Positions 25,001-35,000 are shown, counted from the stretch's first letter. The stretch: 64,000 nucleotides of DNA from JBLUOA01 sp048060095 (GCF_048060095.1 NZ_JBLUOA010000001.1:1488001-1552000); one strand, 5' to 3'. The notes: generated by a model not told the origin, from the sequence alone. A program made the numbers and translations.

Positions 25001-26875
25001 TTACGGGAACTGCGCGTGAACGGCGTTGATCGCAGACTGATTGCGGGTCAGCCCGGCGTTGGTTTGCAGCGAACGGGCATAGGCCGCAAAGATATCCTGC
25101 ACCAAGCTTTGCGCAACGCGACCTTCAAGCTGCGCTTTCAGGGCGACCGTATCCTCTGCGTCTTCATCCGGCGGCGCGATGGAATCGAGCCGCACCAGCA
25201 GCACGGTTTCTTCGGCGTCCATCACCTGATAGGCGCCGGTTTCCATCTCAAACAGCTTTTCATTGAAATCCGGCGGCGTGCCGTCAACAAACCCGTCGCG
25301 GGTCAGGCCGGTTTCGGTTTCAAATACCAAGCCAAGGTCCGATGCGCTTTCACCGTCGGCCAAACGCGTCGCGAAATCCTCGGCCATGTCGTGCAGATGT
25401 TCGAGCGTTGTTTGCGCTTCCCAACCCACGATGACGGCGTTTCTGACGTCTTCAAACGGTTGCAGGGTTGGCGGTACGGTTTCATCAAGCCGCATGGCGA
25501 AGATACCGCCATCCTCAAGCTCCAGCACTTCGGCGAAATCCTCTTCGGTCACAGCCGCAGCGACAGAGCGGAAATCGTCATAGGCCGCGATGCCCTCGCG
25601 CAGACCGCGCGTCCAGTCGATCTGGCCGAACTCCATCTCAGTCTCATCGGCGAGTTCCTCGAGTGTTGCGCCGCCGGCGAGCAGGTCTTCGATCCCCGAT
25701 GCGCGCTCGGCCACGGCCCGCCGCGCCTGATCCATCGAATATTCTTCCTTCAGATCTTCGCGCGCGTCCTCAAAGCTGACCTCTTGCGCATTGAGAATAC
25801 CGTTCATGCGGTAAAGCGCGGGGCCGAGGTTGGATTGCGCCGGCTCGGTCACGTCGCCCGGTTCAGCGAGCGAAAAGACAGCGTCAGACGCGTCGCCCAG
25901 TTCGGCAGCGGTGACATCGCCCATGTCAATATCGGCAAGGGTCAGGCCGCGTTCTGCCACGAGGTCGTCAAAGCTGACCTCTCCGGCGGCGAGCCGCTCG
26001 CTGGCCGCTTGCGCCGCCGCGTCATCCTCAAACACCAACCGTTCTACCAGCCGCCGTTCCGGCTGCAGGAATTCGTCCGACCGTTCGTCGTAGATGTTTT
26101 TCAGGATCGTATCGTCCACCTCGATGGTGTCGAGCAGCGTTTCCGGGCGCAGCCAAGCGTAGCTGATCCGGCGCACTTCGGGCTTGGTGAATTCGTCGGG
26201 GTTCGCGTCGTAATAGGCTTCAAGCTCTGCCTGCGTCGGTTCGGGCAGTGGTTCCTCCAACGCGCTTGCATCAAGGGTCGTCCAGCCAAAGCTGCGTTGC
26301 TCACCCACATAGCCAAGGATCGCCGAGGTGATCTGGGGCGAGGGGGGGACGCCGCCGACAACAGCCGCCTGCAGCAAGGTGCGGGCGGATTCGTCGCGAA
26401 TGTCTTCTTCAAACTCAGCGGTGGTTAGACCTTGGCGTTCAAGGACAAAGCTATAGGCCTCACGATCAAACTCACCATCCAGCCCACGGAAATCGGGAAT
26501 TGCGACGACCTGTTCGCGCACCTGCTCATCCCCGACGGAAATGCCCAGCCGATCCGCTTCGTTATCCAACGCCGCGGTCGTGACCAGTTGCGCAAAGACA
26601 CGATCACTGGCCGAAACGCCATAGATCAACTGCGAAACCTGATCCGCTTGTTGGAGCGATACCTGCTGCCCGGTCTGCTGCGACATCGCTTGCAATTCTT
26701 CCTGCAGGGCAAGGCTGTAGCGCTGAACGCTGATTTCGCGATCACCGACCGATCCCACGGACCGGACCGCGCCGCCAAAGTTGCTGACCCCGAAACCGCC
26801 AAGACCGACGATCAGAAGAAGTAGGATGATCCAAACAAAGACTTTGGACACGCTACCTGATTTTTTGGCCGACAT
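25001..26875 (-). CDS. PpiD-like periplasmic folding factor / peptidyl-prolyl isomerase
   Basis: 624 aa. One N-terminal membrane helix after a short basic tail (about 10-35, VFVWIILLLLIVGLGGFGVS), then a SurA-N-like chaperone region (VGDREISVQRYSLALQEEL, DEQVREQVVAIPDF) and a parvulin-type middle segment (about 245-365) that is weakly conserved. Family role: assists folding of secreted and outer-membrane proteins at the periplasmic face. Parvulin catalytic residues are not clear here, so it may act mainly as a chaperone. Upstream of trpE with only 5 bp between. Confidence 0.87.
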   Translation of the reverse strand: MSAKKSGSVSKVFVWIILLLLIVGLGGFGVSNFGGAVRSVGSVGDREISVQRYSLALQEELQAMSQQTGQQVSLQQADQVSQLIYGVSASDRVFAQLVTTAALDNEADRLGISVGDEQVREQVVAIPDFRGLDGEFDREAYSFVLERQGLTTAEFEEDIRDESARTLLQAAVVGGVPPSPQITSAILGYVGEQRSFGWTTLDASALEEPLPEPTQAELEAYYDANPDEFTKPEVRRISYAWLRPETLLDTIEVDDTILKNIYDERSDEFLQPERRLVERLVFEDDAAAQAASERLAAGEVSFDDLVAERGLTLADIDMGDVTAAELGDASDAVFSLAEPGDVTEPAQSNLGPALYRMNGILNAQEVSFEDAREDLKEEYSMDQARRAVAERASGIEDLLAGGATLEELADETEMEFGQIDWTRGLREGIAAYDDFRSVAAAVTEEDFAEVLELEDGGIFAMRLDETVPPTLQPFEDVRNAVIVGWEAQTTLEHLHDMAEDFATRLADGESASDLGLVFETETGLTRDGFVDGTPPDFNEKLFEMETGAYQVMDAEETVLLVRLDSIAPPDEDAEDTVALKAQLEGRVAQSLVQDIFAAYARSLQTNAGLTRNQSAINAVHAQFP

Positions 26876-26936
26876 TGGGCGCTCCTTCGGAGTTTTCTTT
26901 GTGGTTTCTTAGGCGGTTGCTGCGGGCGGGGCAAGA

Positions 26937-28109
26937 TCAGAGGTTCGAGAGCCGCTGAAACAACGTGTTGATCCCGCTTCGGTCGATATTCGCGAAGGCG
27001 ATCCGCATCTGCCGCGCGCCTGCCGGATCGTCTTCTGGCATGAACATCGTTCCGGGCAGCATCAGAACGGCCGTATCCCGCACCAGACGTTTGGCGAGGT
27101 CGGCGGAGGATTCGGCGAACGGGTGTTCCGCATAGGCAAAATAGGCTCCGCAGCCCAGCAGCCGCCAACCATTGAGGGAGGGGAAGCCTTCCTCCATCGC
27201 CGCACGGCGGTCGAGGATTTCAAGCCGCTCCCCCGCAAGCCAGTTGGTGAGGTTCCGAAGCCCCCAGAGCGCCGCATATTGGCCCAACTGATTTGGACAA
27301 ATCGCGACGGTATCAAGGAATTTTTCAATCTCAGTCAACCGCCCTTCATCAGCAATCACCGCGCCAACCCGATGACCGGTCAGCCGAAATGCCTTCGAGA
27401 ACGAATAAAGGTGGATCAGCGTATCCGCCCAATCGGGATCGCTGAACAGCGCATGGGGCCGCCCGCTGCGCCCGTCAAAATCGCGATAGGTTTCATCAAC
27501 GATCAGGGCGAGGTTATGTTTCCGGCAAAGCGCCATGAACTGACCAAGCAACGCACCGAGATATTCGACGCCGCCCGGATTGTTCGGCGTGACGAGTGCG
27601 ATGGCCTTGGTTTTCCCGGTAATCAACTTCTCTGCCGCCTCGGGGTCCGGCATCAGATCGCTGCCCGTCGCCAGCGGAACAGTGGTCACACCCTGCATGT
27701 CGAGCCACATTTTATGGTTGAAATACCAAGGCGTTGGCAGAATGACCTCATCCCCTTGACCGGCGAGGGTCGAGATCGCGGCCGCAAACGCCTGATTGCA
27801 ACCGGAGGTTATTGCGACGTGATCCGGGCGAATGTCGCCACCATAGGCCAAGGACCATTGGTGCGCGACCTCGGCCCTCAACTCCGGCAGGCCCAGGACG
27901 GGGCCGTAAAGATGCGCCTCGGGCTGGTTCAGCGCGAAATCGGCGATGGCTTTGCGCAACGGCTCTGGCGGAGGGGCGACCGGGGCGGCCTGGCTGACGT
28001 TGATCAGCGGATTGTCGTCGGTAAACGTGACCCCGTCGAGCCAGCGTCGCGCCTCCATCACTGGGGGCGGGAAGGTGTGGGCCATGCGGGGGTTGATCGG
28101 TGTCGTCAT
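26937..28109 (-). CDS. Pyridoxal-phosphate aminotransferase (class I/II)
   Basis: 390 aa from ATG 28109, with AGGA 7 nt upstream; an ATG two codons earlier (28115) is less well spaced. Fold-type I PLP enzyme: substrate/PLP segments TSGCNQAFAAAI, NPLINVSQAAP, TPNNPGGVEY, VDETYRDF, the Schiff-base Lys239 in LYSFSKAFRLTGHRVG, and C-terminal Arg in ARQMRIAFANI. Related to aspartate/aromatic-type aminotransferases; the substrate cannot be assigned. Same strand as gpt and fabI upstream. Confidence 0.88.
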   Translation of the reverse strand: MTTPINPRMAHTFPPPVMEARRWLDGVTFTDDNPLINVSQAAPVAPPPEPLRKAIADFALNQPEAHLYGPVLGLPELRAEVAHQWSLAYGGDIRPDHVAITSGCNQAFAAAISTLAGQGDEVILPTPWYFNHKMWLDMQGVTTVPLATGSDLMPDPEAAEKLITGKTKAIALVTPNNPGGVEYLGALLGQFMALCRKHNLALIVDETYRDFDGRSGRPHALFSDPDWADTLIHLYSFSKAFRLTGHRVGAVIADEGRLTEIEKFLDTVAICPNQLGQYAALWGLRNLTNWLAGERLEILDRRAAMEEGFPSLNGWRLLGCGAYFAYAEHPFAESSADLAKRLVRDTAVLMLPGTMFMPEDDPAGARQMRIAFANIDRSGINTLFQRLSNL

Positions 28110-28179
28110 GGCCATCCTGTTGGCTGTGCCCGCCCAATCGTCGCAGCGTTTTCAGGCCGCAGAGGGGCGTGTCGTGGGA

Positions 28180-28683
28180 TCAGTCCTTGCCCCGATAGGG
28201 TTCGACATATTGTAGGGCCATGTCCCACGGAAAGAAAATCCACGTATCCTGACTGACCTCGGTGATGAAAGTATCAACCATCGGGCGGCCTTTGGGTTTG
28301 GCATACACCGTTGCGAAATGCGCCTTCGGATATTTCGCCCGCACGACTTCCAGTGTTTTTCCGGTGTCGACCAGATCGTCGATAATCAGAATGCCTGTGC
28401 CGTCGCCCATCAGGTCTGGGTCCGGGCTTTTCAGGATTTTGGCTTCAGACTGGGCCTGATGGTCGTAGGATTTGATGCTGATCGTATCGACCGTGCGGAT
28501 ATCAAGTTCCCGCGCCGCGATCATCGCGGGGGCCATACCGCCACGGGTGATGGCCACAACCGCACGCCACGCGCCGTCATCCGGGCCGTGACCGTCCAGC
28601 CGCCATGCCAATGCGCGCGCATCCCGGTGGATTTGATCCCAACTGATGTGGAACCCCTTTTCGTGGGGCAGGCGGTCCGTCAT
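28180..28683 (-). CDS. gpt: Xanthine phosphoribosyltransferase
   Basis: 167 aa. Purine salvage: xanthine or guanine plus PRPP to the nucleotide. The PRPP-binding loop is ILIIDDLVDTGKT (about 98-110), with AVVAITRGGMAPAMIAA upstream and the purine-contact C-terminal segment TWIFFPWDM. Length fits the short Gpt family. Overlaps fabI by 4 bp (ATGA). Confidence 0.92.
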   Translation of the reverse strand: MTDRLPHEKGFHISWDQIHRDARALAWRLDGHGPDDGAWRAVVAITRGGMAPAMIAARELDIRTVDTISIKSYDHQAQSEAKILKSPDPDLMGDGTGILIIDDLVDTGKTLEVVRAKYPKAHFATVYAKPKGRPMVDTFITEVSQDTWIFFPWDMALQYVEPYRGKD

Positions 28684-29513
28684 ACCGCGTCCCCGGCTTT
28701 CCGGCCTGTCACAGCGTCAATGTCCGGCGCATCTACCGCCTTCATGCCGACAACATGATAGCCCGCATCGACGTGGAGCGTTTCGCCCGTCGTGCCTGAA
28801 CCAAGGTCAGACAGCAGATAGACCGCCGATTTACCGACCTCATCTTGCGTCACATTGCGGCGGAGGGGGGAGTTCAACTCATTCCATTTCAGGATATAGC
28901 GGAAATCGCCGATGCCAGATGCCGCGAGCGTTTTGATCGGCCCGGCAGAGATCGCATTGACCCGGATGCCATCTTTGCCAAGGTCTTCGGCCATATACAT
29001 GACCGACGCCTCAAGCGCCGCTTTGGCGACGCCCATGACGTTATAATGTGGCATGACCTGTTCGGCGCCATAATAGGTAAGGGTCAGCATCGACCCGCCA
29101 TCGGTCATCAGCTTTTCGGCCCGTTGCGCGACGGCGGTGAAGGAATAGACTGACACGTCCATTGTCATGCGGAAGTTATCGGGTGTCGTGTCGACGTAAC
29201 GCCCGCGAAGTTCCGTCTTGTCGGAAAAACCAATGGCATGGACCAGGAAATCAAGCTTGCCCCATTTCTTCTCCAACGCTTCAAACCCGGCGTCGATAGA
29301 GGCGGGGTCAGACACATCGCAGTCGATAAGCGTGTCGACACCCAGACTTTCGGCAAGCGGTTCGACGCGTTTCTTGAAACTGTCCCCGAGATAGGAAAAC
29401 GCCAGCTCTGCCCCGTGTTCGGCACAGGCTTTGGCTATCCCCCAGGCAATGGATTTATCGTTCGCGAGCCCCATGATTAGCCCGCGTTTTCCTTCCATTA
29501 ATTTGGTCGACAT
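28680..29513 (-). CDS. fabI: Enoyl-[acyl-carrier-protein] reductase (NADH)
   Basis: 277 aa short-chain dehydrogenase fold. Last reduction step in each fatty-acid elongation round; the triclosan/isoniazid target family. NAD-binding LIMGLANDKSIAWGIAKA (12-29), LVHAIGFSDK, and the Tyr157-x6-Lys164 active-site pair in PHYNVMGVAKAALEA. C-terminal SAGPIKTLAASGI matches the substrate loop. First gene of a minus-strand run with gpt; divergent from pdxH across 140 bp. Confidence 0.96.
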   Translation of the reverse strand: MSTKLMEGKRGLIMGLANDKSIAWGIAKACAEHGAELAFSYLGDSFKKRVEPLAESLGVDTLIDCDVSDPASIDAGFEALEKKWGKLDFLVHAIGFSDKTELRGRYVDTTPDNFRMTMDVSVYSFTAVAQRAEKLMTDGGSMLTLTYYGAEQVMPHYNVMGVAKAALEASVMYMAEDLGKDGIRVNAISAGPIKTLAASGIGDFRYILKWNELNSPLRRNVTQDEVGKSAVYLLSDLGSGTTGETLHVDAGYHVVGMKAVDAPDIDAVTGRKAGDAV

Positions 29514-29549
29514 GCTGTGCCCCTCGACATCTTTGTTATCAAGTGAAAA

Positions 29550-29578
29550 GCTTTAGGCGATTGCTTGGGGCGCATCAA
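29550..29578 (-). promoter_or_regulatory. Possible fabI promoter
   Basis: On the minus strand TTGATG (29578-29573) and TAAAGC (29555-29550) are 17 nt apart, a sigma-70-like pair about 40 bp before the fabI ATG. Sequence match only. Confidence 0.3.
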
Positions 29579-29653
29579 GCCTGACACGTCCTTATAGACA
29601 GGTTGTGGAACCCGCGATGTGACCATACCAGCAGCCAATCAAAGGAAATTGGA

Positions 29654-30259
29654 ATGACGGACAGAAGCGGAATATTTGCAGGCGATGACCCGTTCGCCAT
29701 CGCACGAAGCTGGTTGGCAGAGGCGGAAGGCGCCGAACCGAACGATCCGAACGCGATTGCGCTGGCAACCGTGGACGAACATGGGGTGCCCAATGCACGC
29801 ATGGTTTTGCTGAAAGACATCGAGGATGCATCCTTCGTTTTTTACACCAATTACGAGAGTGTGAAGGCGCAGGAAATCAGTTCAGCCGGGACAGCCGCTT
29901 TTGTGCTACACTGGAAATCGTTGCGGCGGCAAATTCGTGTCCGCGGCCATGTTGAACGGGAAGACGGCCCTCTTGCCGACGCTTATTTTGCGTCGCGGTC
30001 GCTGAAAAGCAGACTGGGGGCTTGGGCTTCACGTCAATCCCGCCCACTCGGGTCGCGTGGCGAACTGATGGCGGAGGTCGCAAAGGTCACTGCAACGCAC
30101 GGGGTAAACCCGAAAAGACCCGCATTTTGGGGTGGCTTTCGGATCATACCAACGGAAATCGAGTTCTGGGCCGATGGTGCATTTCGGCTGCATGACCGCT
30201 TCCGCTGGAGCCGATCAACACCCGAAAACGATTGGAATATTGAGCGATTAAACCCGTGA
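29654..30259 (+). CDS. pdxH: Pyridoxamine 5'-phosphate oxidase
   Basis: 201 aa from ATG 29654, preceded by AAGGAAATTGG; the frame is open 51 bp upstream but lacks the family N-terminus. FMN enzyme making pyridoxal phosphate from pyridoxamine or pyridoxine phosphate. Motifs: NAIALATVDEHGVPNARMVL, FYTNYESVKAQEI, LHWKSLRRQIRVRGHVER, SRQSRPLGSR and the C-terminal RFRWSRSTPENDWNIERLNP. All expected FMN and PLP contacts are in place. Confidence 0.95.
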   Translation: MTDRSGIFAGDDPFAIARSWLAEAEGAEPNDPNAIALATVDEHGVPNARMVLLKDIEDASFVFYTNYESVKAQEISSAGTAAFVLHWKSLRRQIRVRGHVEREDGPLADAYFASRSLKSRLGAWASRQSRPLGSRGELMAEVAKVTATHGVNPKRPAFWGGFRIIPTEIEFWADGAFRLHDRFRWSRSTPENDWNIERLNP

Positions 30260-30278
30260 CATTCACGTATCGTGAATG
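30260..30278. promoter_or_regulatory. Perfect palindrome after pdxH
   Basis: CATTCACG-TAT-CGTGAATG, 8-bp arms with a 3-nt centre, immediately after the pdxH stop and about 90 bp before the cold-shock gene. Could be a protein operator for the next gene or a tight RNA hairpin. No T-run follows. Confidence 0.5.
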
Positions 30279-30368
30279 ACAAGCGGCAGAAAATAAGTGA
30301 TTTTTCGCTTGCAACCGGGCGACGGTGTGGCACAAAACCCCTGCCGCCTGCCCATAGCAGCAAACACG

Positions 30369-30923
30369 ATGAGCGCGTCACTGATGACAGAAGAAAACCC
30401 CGAAGGCCAAATTGTCCAGGGCATAGTTAAGTGGTTCGACCCCTCCAAGGGGTTCGGATTCGTGGTCGCTGGGGATGGTGGTCCGGACATCTTGCTTCAT
30501 GCGAACGTGTTGCGGAATTTCGGCCAAAGCTCCATCGCTGACTCCGCGGTCGTGCAGATTGCGGTGCAGGAAACGGGCCGGGGTCTTCAGGCCACCGCCG
30601 TATTGCGAATCGACCCGCCCGAGGCGTCCTCCGAAACCAGCCTTGAAGAAGAGGCGATGCTGTTTGAGGGCGATGAAGAAGCCGGCCCCCTTGAACCCGC
30701 GCGGGTGAAGTGGTTCGACAAGGCGAAGGGGTTTGGCTTTGCCAACGTGTTCGGTCGGCCAGAGGACGTGTTTGTGCATGTCGAGATTTTGCGCCGCTCC
30801 GGCCTTGCGGACCTGCAACCGGGTGAGGCTGTCGGCCTGCGGGTGATCGACGGCAAACGTGGCCGGATGGCGACTGTCGTGACATCGTGGGAATCCGCAT
30901 TGCGGGGCGATGACGAGGCATGA
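30369..30923 (+). CDS. Dual cold-shock-domain protein
   Basis: 184 aa from ATG 30369; an ATG at 30384 is also possible and neither has a strong Shine-Dalgarno. Two cold-shock domains: CSD1 about 18-80 (GIVKWFDPSKGFGFVVAG) and CSD2 about 111-172 (ARVKWFDKAKGFGFANVFGR), each with the RNP1 KGFGF core; the second RNP motif (VFVHVEIL) is in CSD2 and a weaker ILLHANVL in CSD1. An acidic linker joins them. Binds single-stranded RNA/DNA; such tandem-CSD proteins are typical in alphaproteobacteria. Overlaps the DUF192 gene by 4 bp. Confidence 0.9.
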   Translation: MSASLMTEENPEGQIVQGIVKWFDPSKGFGFVVAGDGGPDILLHANVLRNFGQSSIADSAVVQIAVQETGRGLQATAVLRIDPPEASSETSLEEEAMLFEGDEEAGPLEPARVKWFDKAKGFGFANVFGRPEDVFVHVEILRRSGLADLQPGEAVGLRVIDGKRGRMATVVTSWESALRGDDEA

Positions 30924-31390
30924 TCCGCCACGCCGCTGCTGCTCTCCTCTTTATAGGGCCGACATATGCGATGGCGGAGTGCGCTCCGACCCATGTCGAT
31001 TTGCGCGGCGATTGGGGGCAGGCTCGGTTCAATGTCGAAGTTGCGGATGACCGGACCGAACGCGCGCAAGGTCTGATGTTCCGCGAGACGCTCGACCGGC
31101 GGTCCGGTATGCTATTCGTATATGAAGAACCGCAGCGGGTTTCGTTCTGGATGAAGAACACGCTTATCCCGCTCGACATGCTGTTTGTCGACGAAACCGG
31201 GCAGGTGCAGCGAATCCATGAAAACGCGACGCCAGAGGATGTCACGTCGATTGATGGAGGTGATGACATTCTGTTTGTCCTAGAGATTAACGGCGGCCTC
31301 GCTTCCCGCCTTGGGATCGACGAAACGACCGTCTTGCGGCACAGTGCGCTGGACCCAGATAAGATGATCTGGCCCTGCGACGACGGTTAG
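30920..31390 (+). CDS. DUF192 family exported protein
   Basis: 156 aa. N-terminal signal peptide (MIRHAAAALLFIGPTYAMAE), then a single DUF192 domain: VEVADDRTERAQGLMFRETL, SGMLFVYEEPQRVSFWMKNT, LIPLDMLFVDETG. Biochemical function of the family is unknown. The start codon overlaps the stop of the cold-shock gene, a pairing that suggests cotranslation. Next comes tRNA-Pro after 42 bp. Confidence 0.88.
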   Translation: MIRHAAAALLFIGPTYAMAECAPTHVDLRGDWGQARFNVEVADDRTERAQGLMFRETLDRRSGMLFVYEEPQRVSFWMKNTLIPLDMLFVDETGQVQRIHENATPEDVTSIDGGDDILFVLEINGGLASRLGIDETTVLRHSALDPDKMIWPCDDG

Positions 31391-31432
31391 GGCTTTTCAA
31401 ACCGAATTACGCAAGGTAGAGAAGCGCTCGTT

Positions 31433-31509
31433 CGGGGCGTAGCGCAGCCTGGTAGCGCGACGGTTTTGGGTACCGTAGGTCGCAAGTTCGAATCTTGCCG
31501 TCCCGACCA
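31433..31509 (+). tRNA. tRNA-Pro (anticodon UGG)
   Basis: 77 nt with genome-encoded CCA. Acceptor CGGGGCG pairs with CGTCCCG (one G-T pair). Anticodon stem ACGGT / ACCGT encloses loop TTTGGGT with TGG. T-arm GCAAG-TTCGAAT-CTTGC is perfect. Discriminator base A at 31506. Confidence 0.97.
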
Positions 31510-31530
31510 CTTCCCAATTTCACTATGTAT

Positions 31531-31590
31531 CGATCCTTGCGTGTGGCAGGATCGCCGCGCAATTTTACTGCGCGGCTACGCGATTTTTTC
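31531..31590 (+). terminator. Tandem hairpins and terminator after tRNA-Pro
   Basis: First hairpin 31531-31554 (CGATCCT / AGGATCG). Second hairpin 31555-31575 (CCGCGCA / TGCGCGG, 7-nt loop) is followed within 8 nt by a six-T run at 31583-31588. Together they would end the tRNA transcript. Confidence 0.6.
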
Positions 31591-31781
31591 CTCACAATCT
31601 TAACGCGCCTTGAGGCAAAGCATCAGCCTGCGTCGCTAAGTTATCCTTCCATAACGAAAAACAAATCTGACGGCGCGTCAGGTGAATCGAGCGGCAAGGA
31701 TTCGGGCTCACAGGACGGGTCACAGGTCAACAAAAAAGATCGGTGGAAAACCGAAAATAATATGTTGACCGGTATGCACTC

Positions 31782-31828
31782 CTACGTCAGTTTGTGTAAG
31801 CCGACCGGGACGCCACAACATATAGTGA
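31782..31828. promoter_or_regulatory. Candidate NrdR box pair upstream of nrdJ
   Basis: The 16-mer at 31813-31828 (CCACAACATATAGTGA) matches the NrdR consensus acaCwAtATaTwGtgt at 13 of 16 positions. A weaker site at 31782-31797 keeps the outer parts (taC ... tttGtgt) and is offset by exactly 31 bp, the spacing usual for NrdR pairs. The position, about 210 bp before a ribonucleotide reductase gene, fits. Confidence 0.5.
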
Positions 31829-32034
31829 CGCTTGGTTCGAGAGGGACAGACAGAACACAAATAGCCGACCAAACGAAGGTGTGGTTACAGCGCGGGGCAT
31901 CCTTGTTTTCGCGTGGGGAGTTTTTTGACCTGAACTGACCGTCCGACCGGCATGAGCGCAGGGCGCGATTCTGGACACAAAGAGCCAGCCGCGACCAGGG
32001 AAGTTAATGACGCACGACGAGGCAGACCAAAAAA

Positions 32035-35000
32035 ATGAAGATAGAACGCAAATTCACCCAGGCGGGGCGCGATGCCTACGCCACCATCGACTTCACCAAG
32101 ACAGTTTCCGAAATCCGCAACCCTGACGGCACCATCGTGTTCCGTCTGGATGAGGTCGACGTGCCCACAAGCTGGAGCCAGGTCGCGTCGGACGTCATCG
32201 CGCAGAAATATTTCCGAAAAGCGGGCGTGCCTGCACGTCTGAAGAAGGTGCGCGAAAAGGGCGTGCCGGAATTCCTGTGGCGGTCTGTTCCTGATGAAGA
32301 TGCACTGGCAGAGCTGCCGGAGGAGGAGCGCTTGGGCGGAGAGACAAGCTCTCGCCAGGTGTTTGACCGGCTTGCCGGTGCATGGTGCTACTGGGGCTGG
32401 AAGGGCGGCTACTTCACTACCGAGGATGACGCGCGCGCTTACTTTGACGAAATGCGTTACATGTTGGCGACCCAGCGGGCGGCGCCGAACTCTCCGCAAT
32501 GGTTCAACACCGGGTTGCACTGGGCCTACGGTATCGATGGGCCGGGGCAGGGACACTACTATGTCGATTACAAGTCGGGCAAGCTGACGAAATCGAAGTC
32601 GGCTTATGAGCATCCGCAGCCGCACGCTTGTTTCATCCAGTCGGTCGGCGATGATCTGGTCGGCGATGGCGGCATCATGGATCTGTGGGTGCGTGAAGCG
32701 CGGCTGTTCAAATACGGCTCCGGCACGGGCACCAACTTTTCGTCGCTTCGCGCCGCGAACGAGGCACTGTCGGGCGGCGGTAAATCGTCGGGCCTGATGG
32801 GGTTCCTAAAAATCGGTGACCGCGCAGCCGGGGCGATCAAATCCGGCGGCACGACACGCCGGGCCGCGAAAATGGTGATCTGCGATGCGGATCACCCGGA
32901 CATCGAAGAATTCATCAACTGGAAGGTCATCGAAGAACAGAAAGTGGCCTCGATCGTCGCGGGTTCCAAGATGCACGAACGCTGCCTGAACGACATCTTC
33001 GCCGCCATCGGCGGATGGGATGGCGCCGTCGATGACGCCTATGATCCGAAGGTCAACGACGGGCTGAAAGAGGCCGTCAAAGCCGCGAAAAAGCAAGCGA
33101 TCCCGGAAACTTACGTCAAGCGCGTGCTGGACTACGCAAAGCAAGGCTACAGCTCTATCGAGTTCCCGACCTACAACACCGATTGGGACAGCGAGGCGTA
33201 TTCAAGCGTTTCGGGCCAGAACTCAAACAATTCGATCCGCGTCACCGATGCTTTCCTGAAAGCCGTTAAGGATGACGCCGATTGGGAACTGATCCGCCGC
33301 ACCGACGGCAAGATCGCCAAGACCATCAAAGCCCGCGATCTGTGGGAGCAGGTCGGCCACGCCGCATGGGCCTGCGCCGATCCCGGCATCCAGTATCACG
33401 ATACGGTCAATGCATGGCACACATGCCCAGAAGACGGTCAAATTCGCGGCTCAAACCCTTGTTCTGAATACATGTTCCTCGACGATACGGCCTGTAACCT
33501 TGCGTCGATGAACCTGCTGACCTTCTACAAGGACGGCGCGTTTCAGGCCGAGGACTACATGCACGCCACGCGCCTTTGGACGCTGACGCTGGAAATCTCC
33601 GTGACGATGGCGCAGTTCCCGTCGAAGGAAATCGCGCAACTGTCCTACGACTTCCGCACGCTGGGTCTGGGCTATGCCAATATCGGCGGTCTGCTGATGA
33701 ACATGGGCTATGGCTACGATTCCGACGAGGGCCGGGCGCTGTGCGGTGCCCTGACCGCGATCATGACCGGCGTGGCCTACGCGACCTCCGCCGAGATCGC
33801 GGGGGAGCTGGGCGCTTTCGCGAAATACGAAAAGAACGCGAAGCACATGCTGCGGGTGATCCGCAATCACCGGATTGCCGCCTATGGTAAAACGTCGGGC
33901 TACGAGGATCTTGAGGTCAAACCCGTTCCCCTCGATCACGCGAGCTGCCCGGACCAATCCCTTGTTTCCCTTGCGAAATCCGCGTGGGACGAGGCGCTGA
34001 AGCTTGGCGAAAAGCATGGCTACCGTAACGCGCAATCCACCGTAATCGCCCCGACCGGCACCATCGGCCTGGTCATGGATTGCGACACGACAGGGATCGA
34101 GCCGGACTTTGCACTGGTGAAATTCAAGAAACTCGCTGGCGGGGGTTACTTCAAAATCATCAACCGTTCGGTTCCGGCCGCGCTTGAAATTCTCGGCTAC
34201 GGCTCCGCCCAAATCGAAGAGATCATCGGTTACGCGGTCGGTCACGGCACGCTCGGCAACGCGCCCGGCATCAACCACACCGCGTTGATCGGCCACGGCT
34301 TCGGCTCCGCCCAGATCGAGAAGATCGAAGCGGCGCTGCCTTCGGCCTTCGACATCCGCTTCGTGTTCAACCAGTGGACGCTGGGGGAAGAGTTCTGCAC
34401 CGGCACGCTCGGTATCCCGGCGGCCAAGCTCAACGATCCCGCGTTCGACCTGCTGCGGCATCTGGGCTTTACCCGCGCCGATATCGACGCGGCCAACGAT
34501 CATGTCTGCGGGACGATGACGCTCGAAGGGGCGCCGCATCTCGATCCGCAACACTACCACGTCTTCGACTGCGCCAATCCTTGCGGCAAAAAAGGCAAAA
34601 GGTTCCTGTCGGTGGATAGCCATATCCACATGATGGCTGCGGCACAGTCGTTCATCTCGGGCGCGATCAGTAAGACGATCAACATGCCCAACGATGCAAC
34701 CATCGAGGACTGCCAGGAGGCATACGAACTGTCATGGAGCCTGGGCGTGAAGGCGAATGCGCTCTACCGGGACGGCTCGAAACTCTCCCAGCCTTTGGCA
34801 GCGGCGCTGGTCGAAGACGACGACGATGCGGAAGAGGTGTTGGCAACCGGGTCCGCTCAAGAAAAGGCGGCGGTGCTGGCCGAGAAGATCATCGAAAAGG
34901 TGGTCATCAAAGAGGTCGCCCGTGGCCGCGAAAAGCTGCCGGAACGGCGCAAGGGCTACACCCAGAAGGCCATCGTAGGCGGTCACAAGGTTTACCTTCG

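Larger units (their letters stand above)
31510..32034. other. 525-bp gap between tRNA-Pro and nrdJ
   Basis: No convincing gene. An open frame (31495-31938, plus) starts inside the tRNA and has no recognisable domain or ribosome site, so I reject it. The gap holds the tRNA terminator at its left end and two candidate NrdR boxes at 31782-31828. The remaining 200 bp before nrdJ shows no conserved structure that I recognise; in particular I see no clear cobalamin riboswitch core. Confidence 0.6.

Noticed and set aside
23478..25001. trp leader-peptide attenuator before trpE
   Set aside because: Only 5 bp separate ppiD and trpE, leaving no room for a leader.
25016..26428. 470-aa plus-strand frame opposite ppiD
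   Set aside because: Mirror frame of a coherent PpiD gene; no recognisable domain.
31407..31595. Minus-strand 62-aa reading frame across the tRNA-Pro
   Set aside because: It is the antisense of a tRNA; such frames are a common false gene call in this group and nothing supports translation.
31495..31938. 147-aa plus-strand frame in the tRNA-nrdJ gap
   Set aside because: Starts within the tRNA, crosses the terminator and both NrdR boxes, and has no domain or ribosome site.
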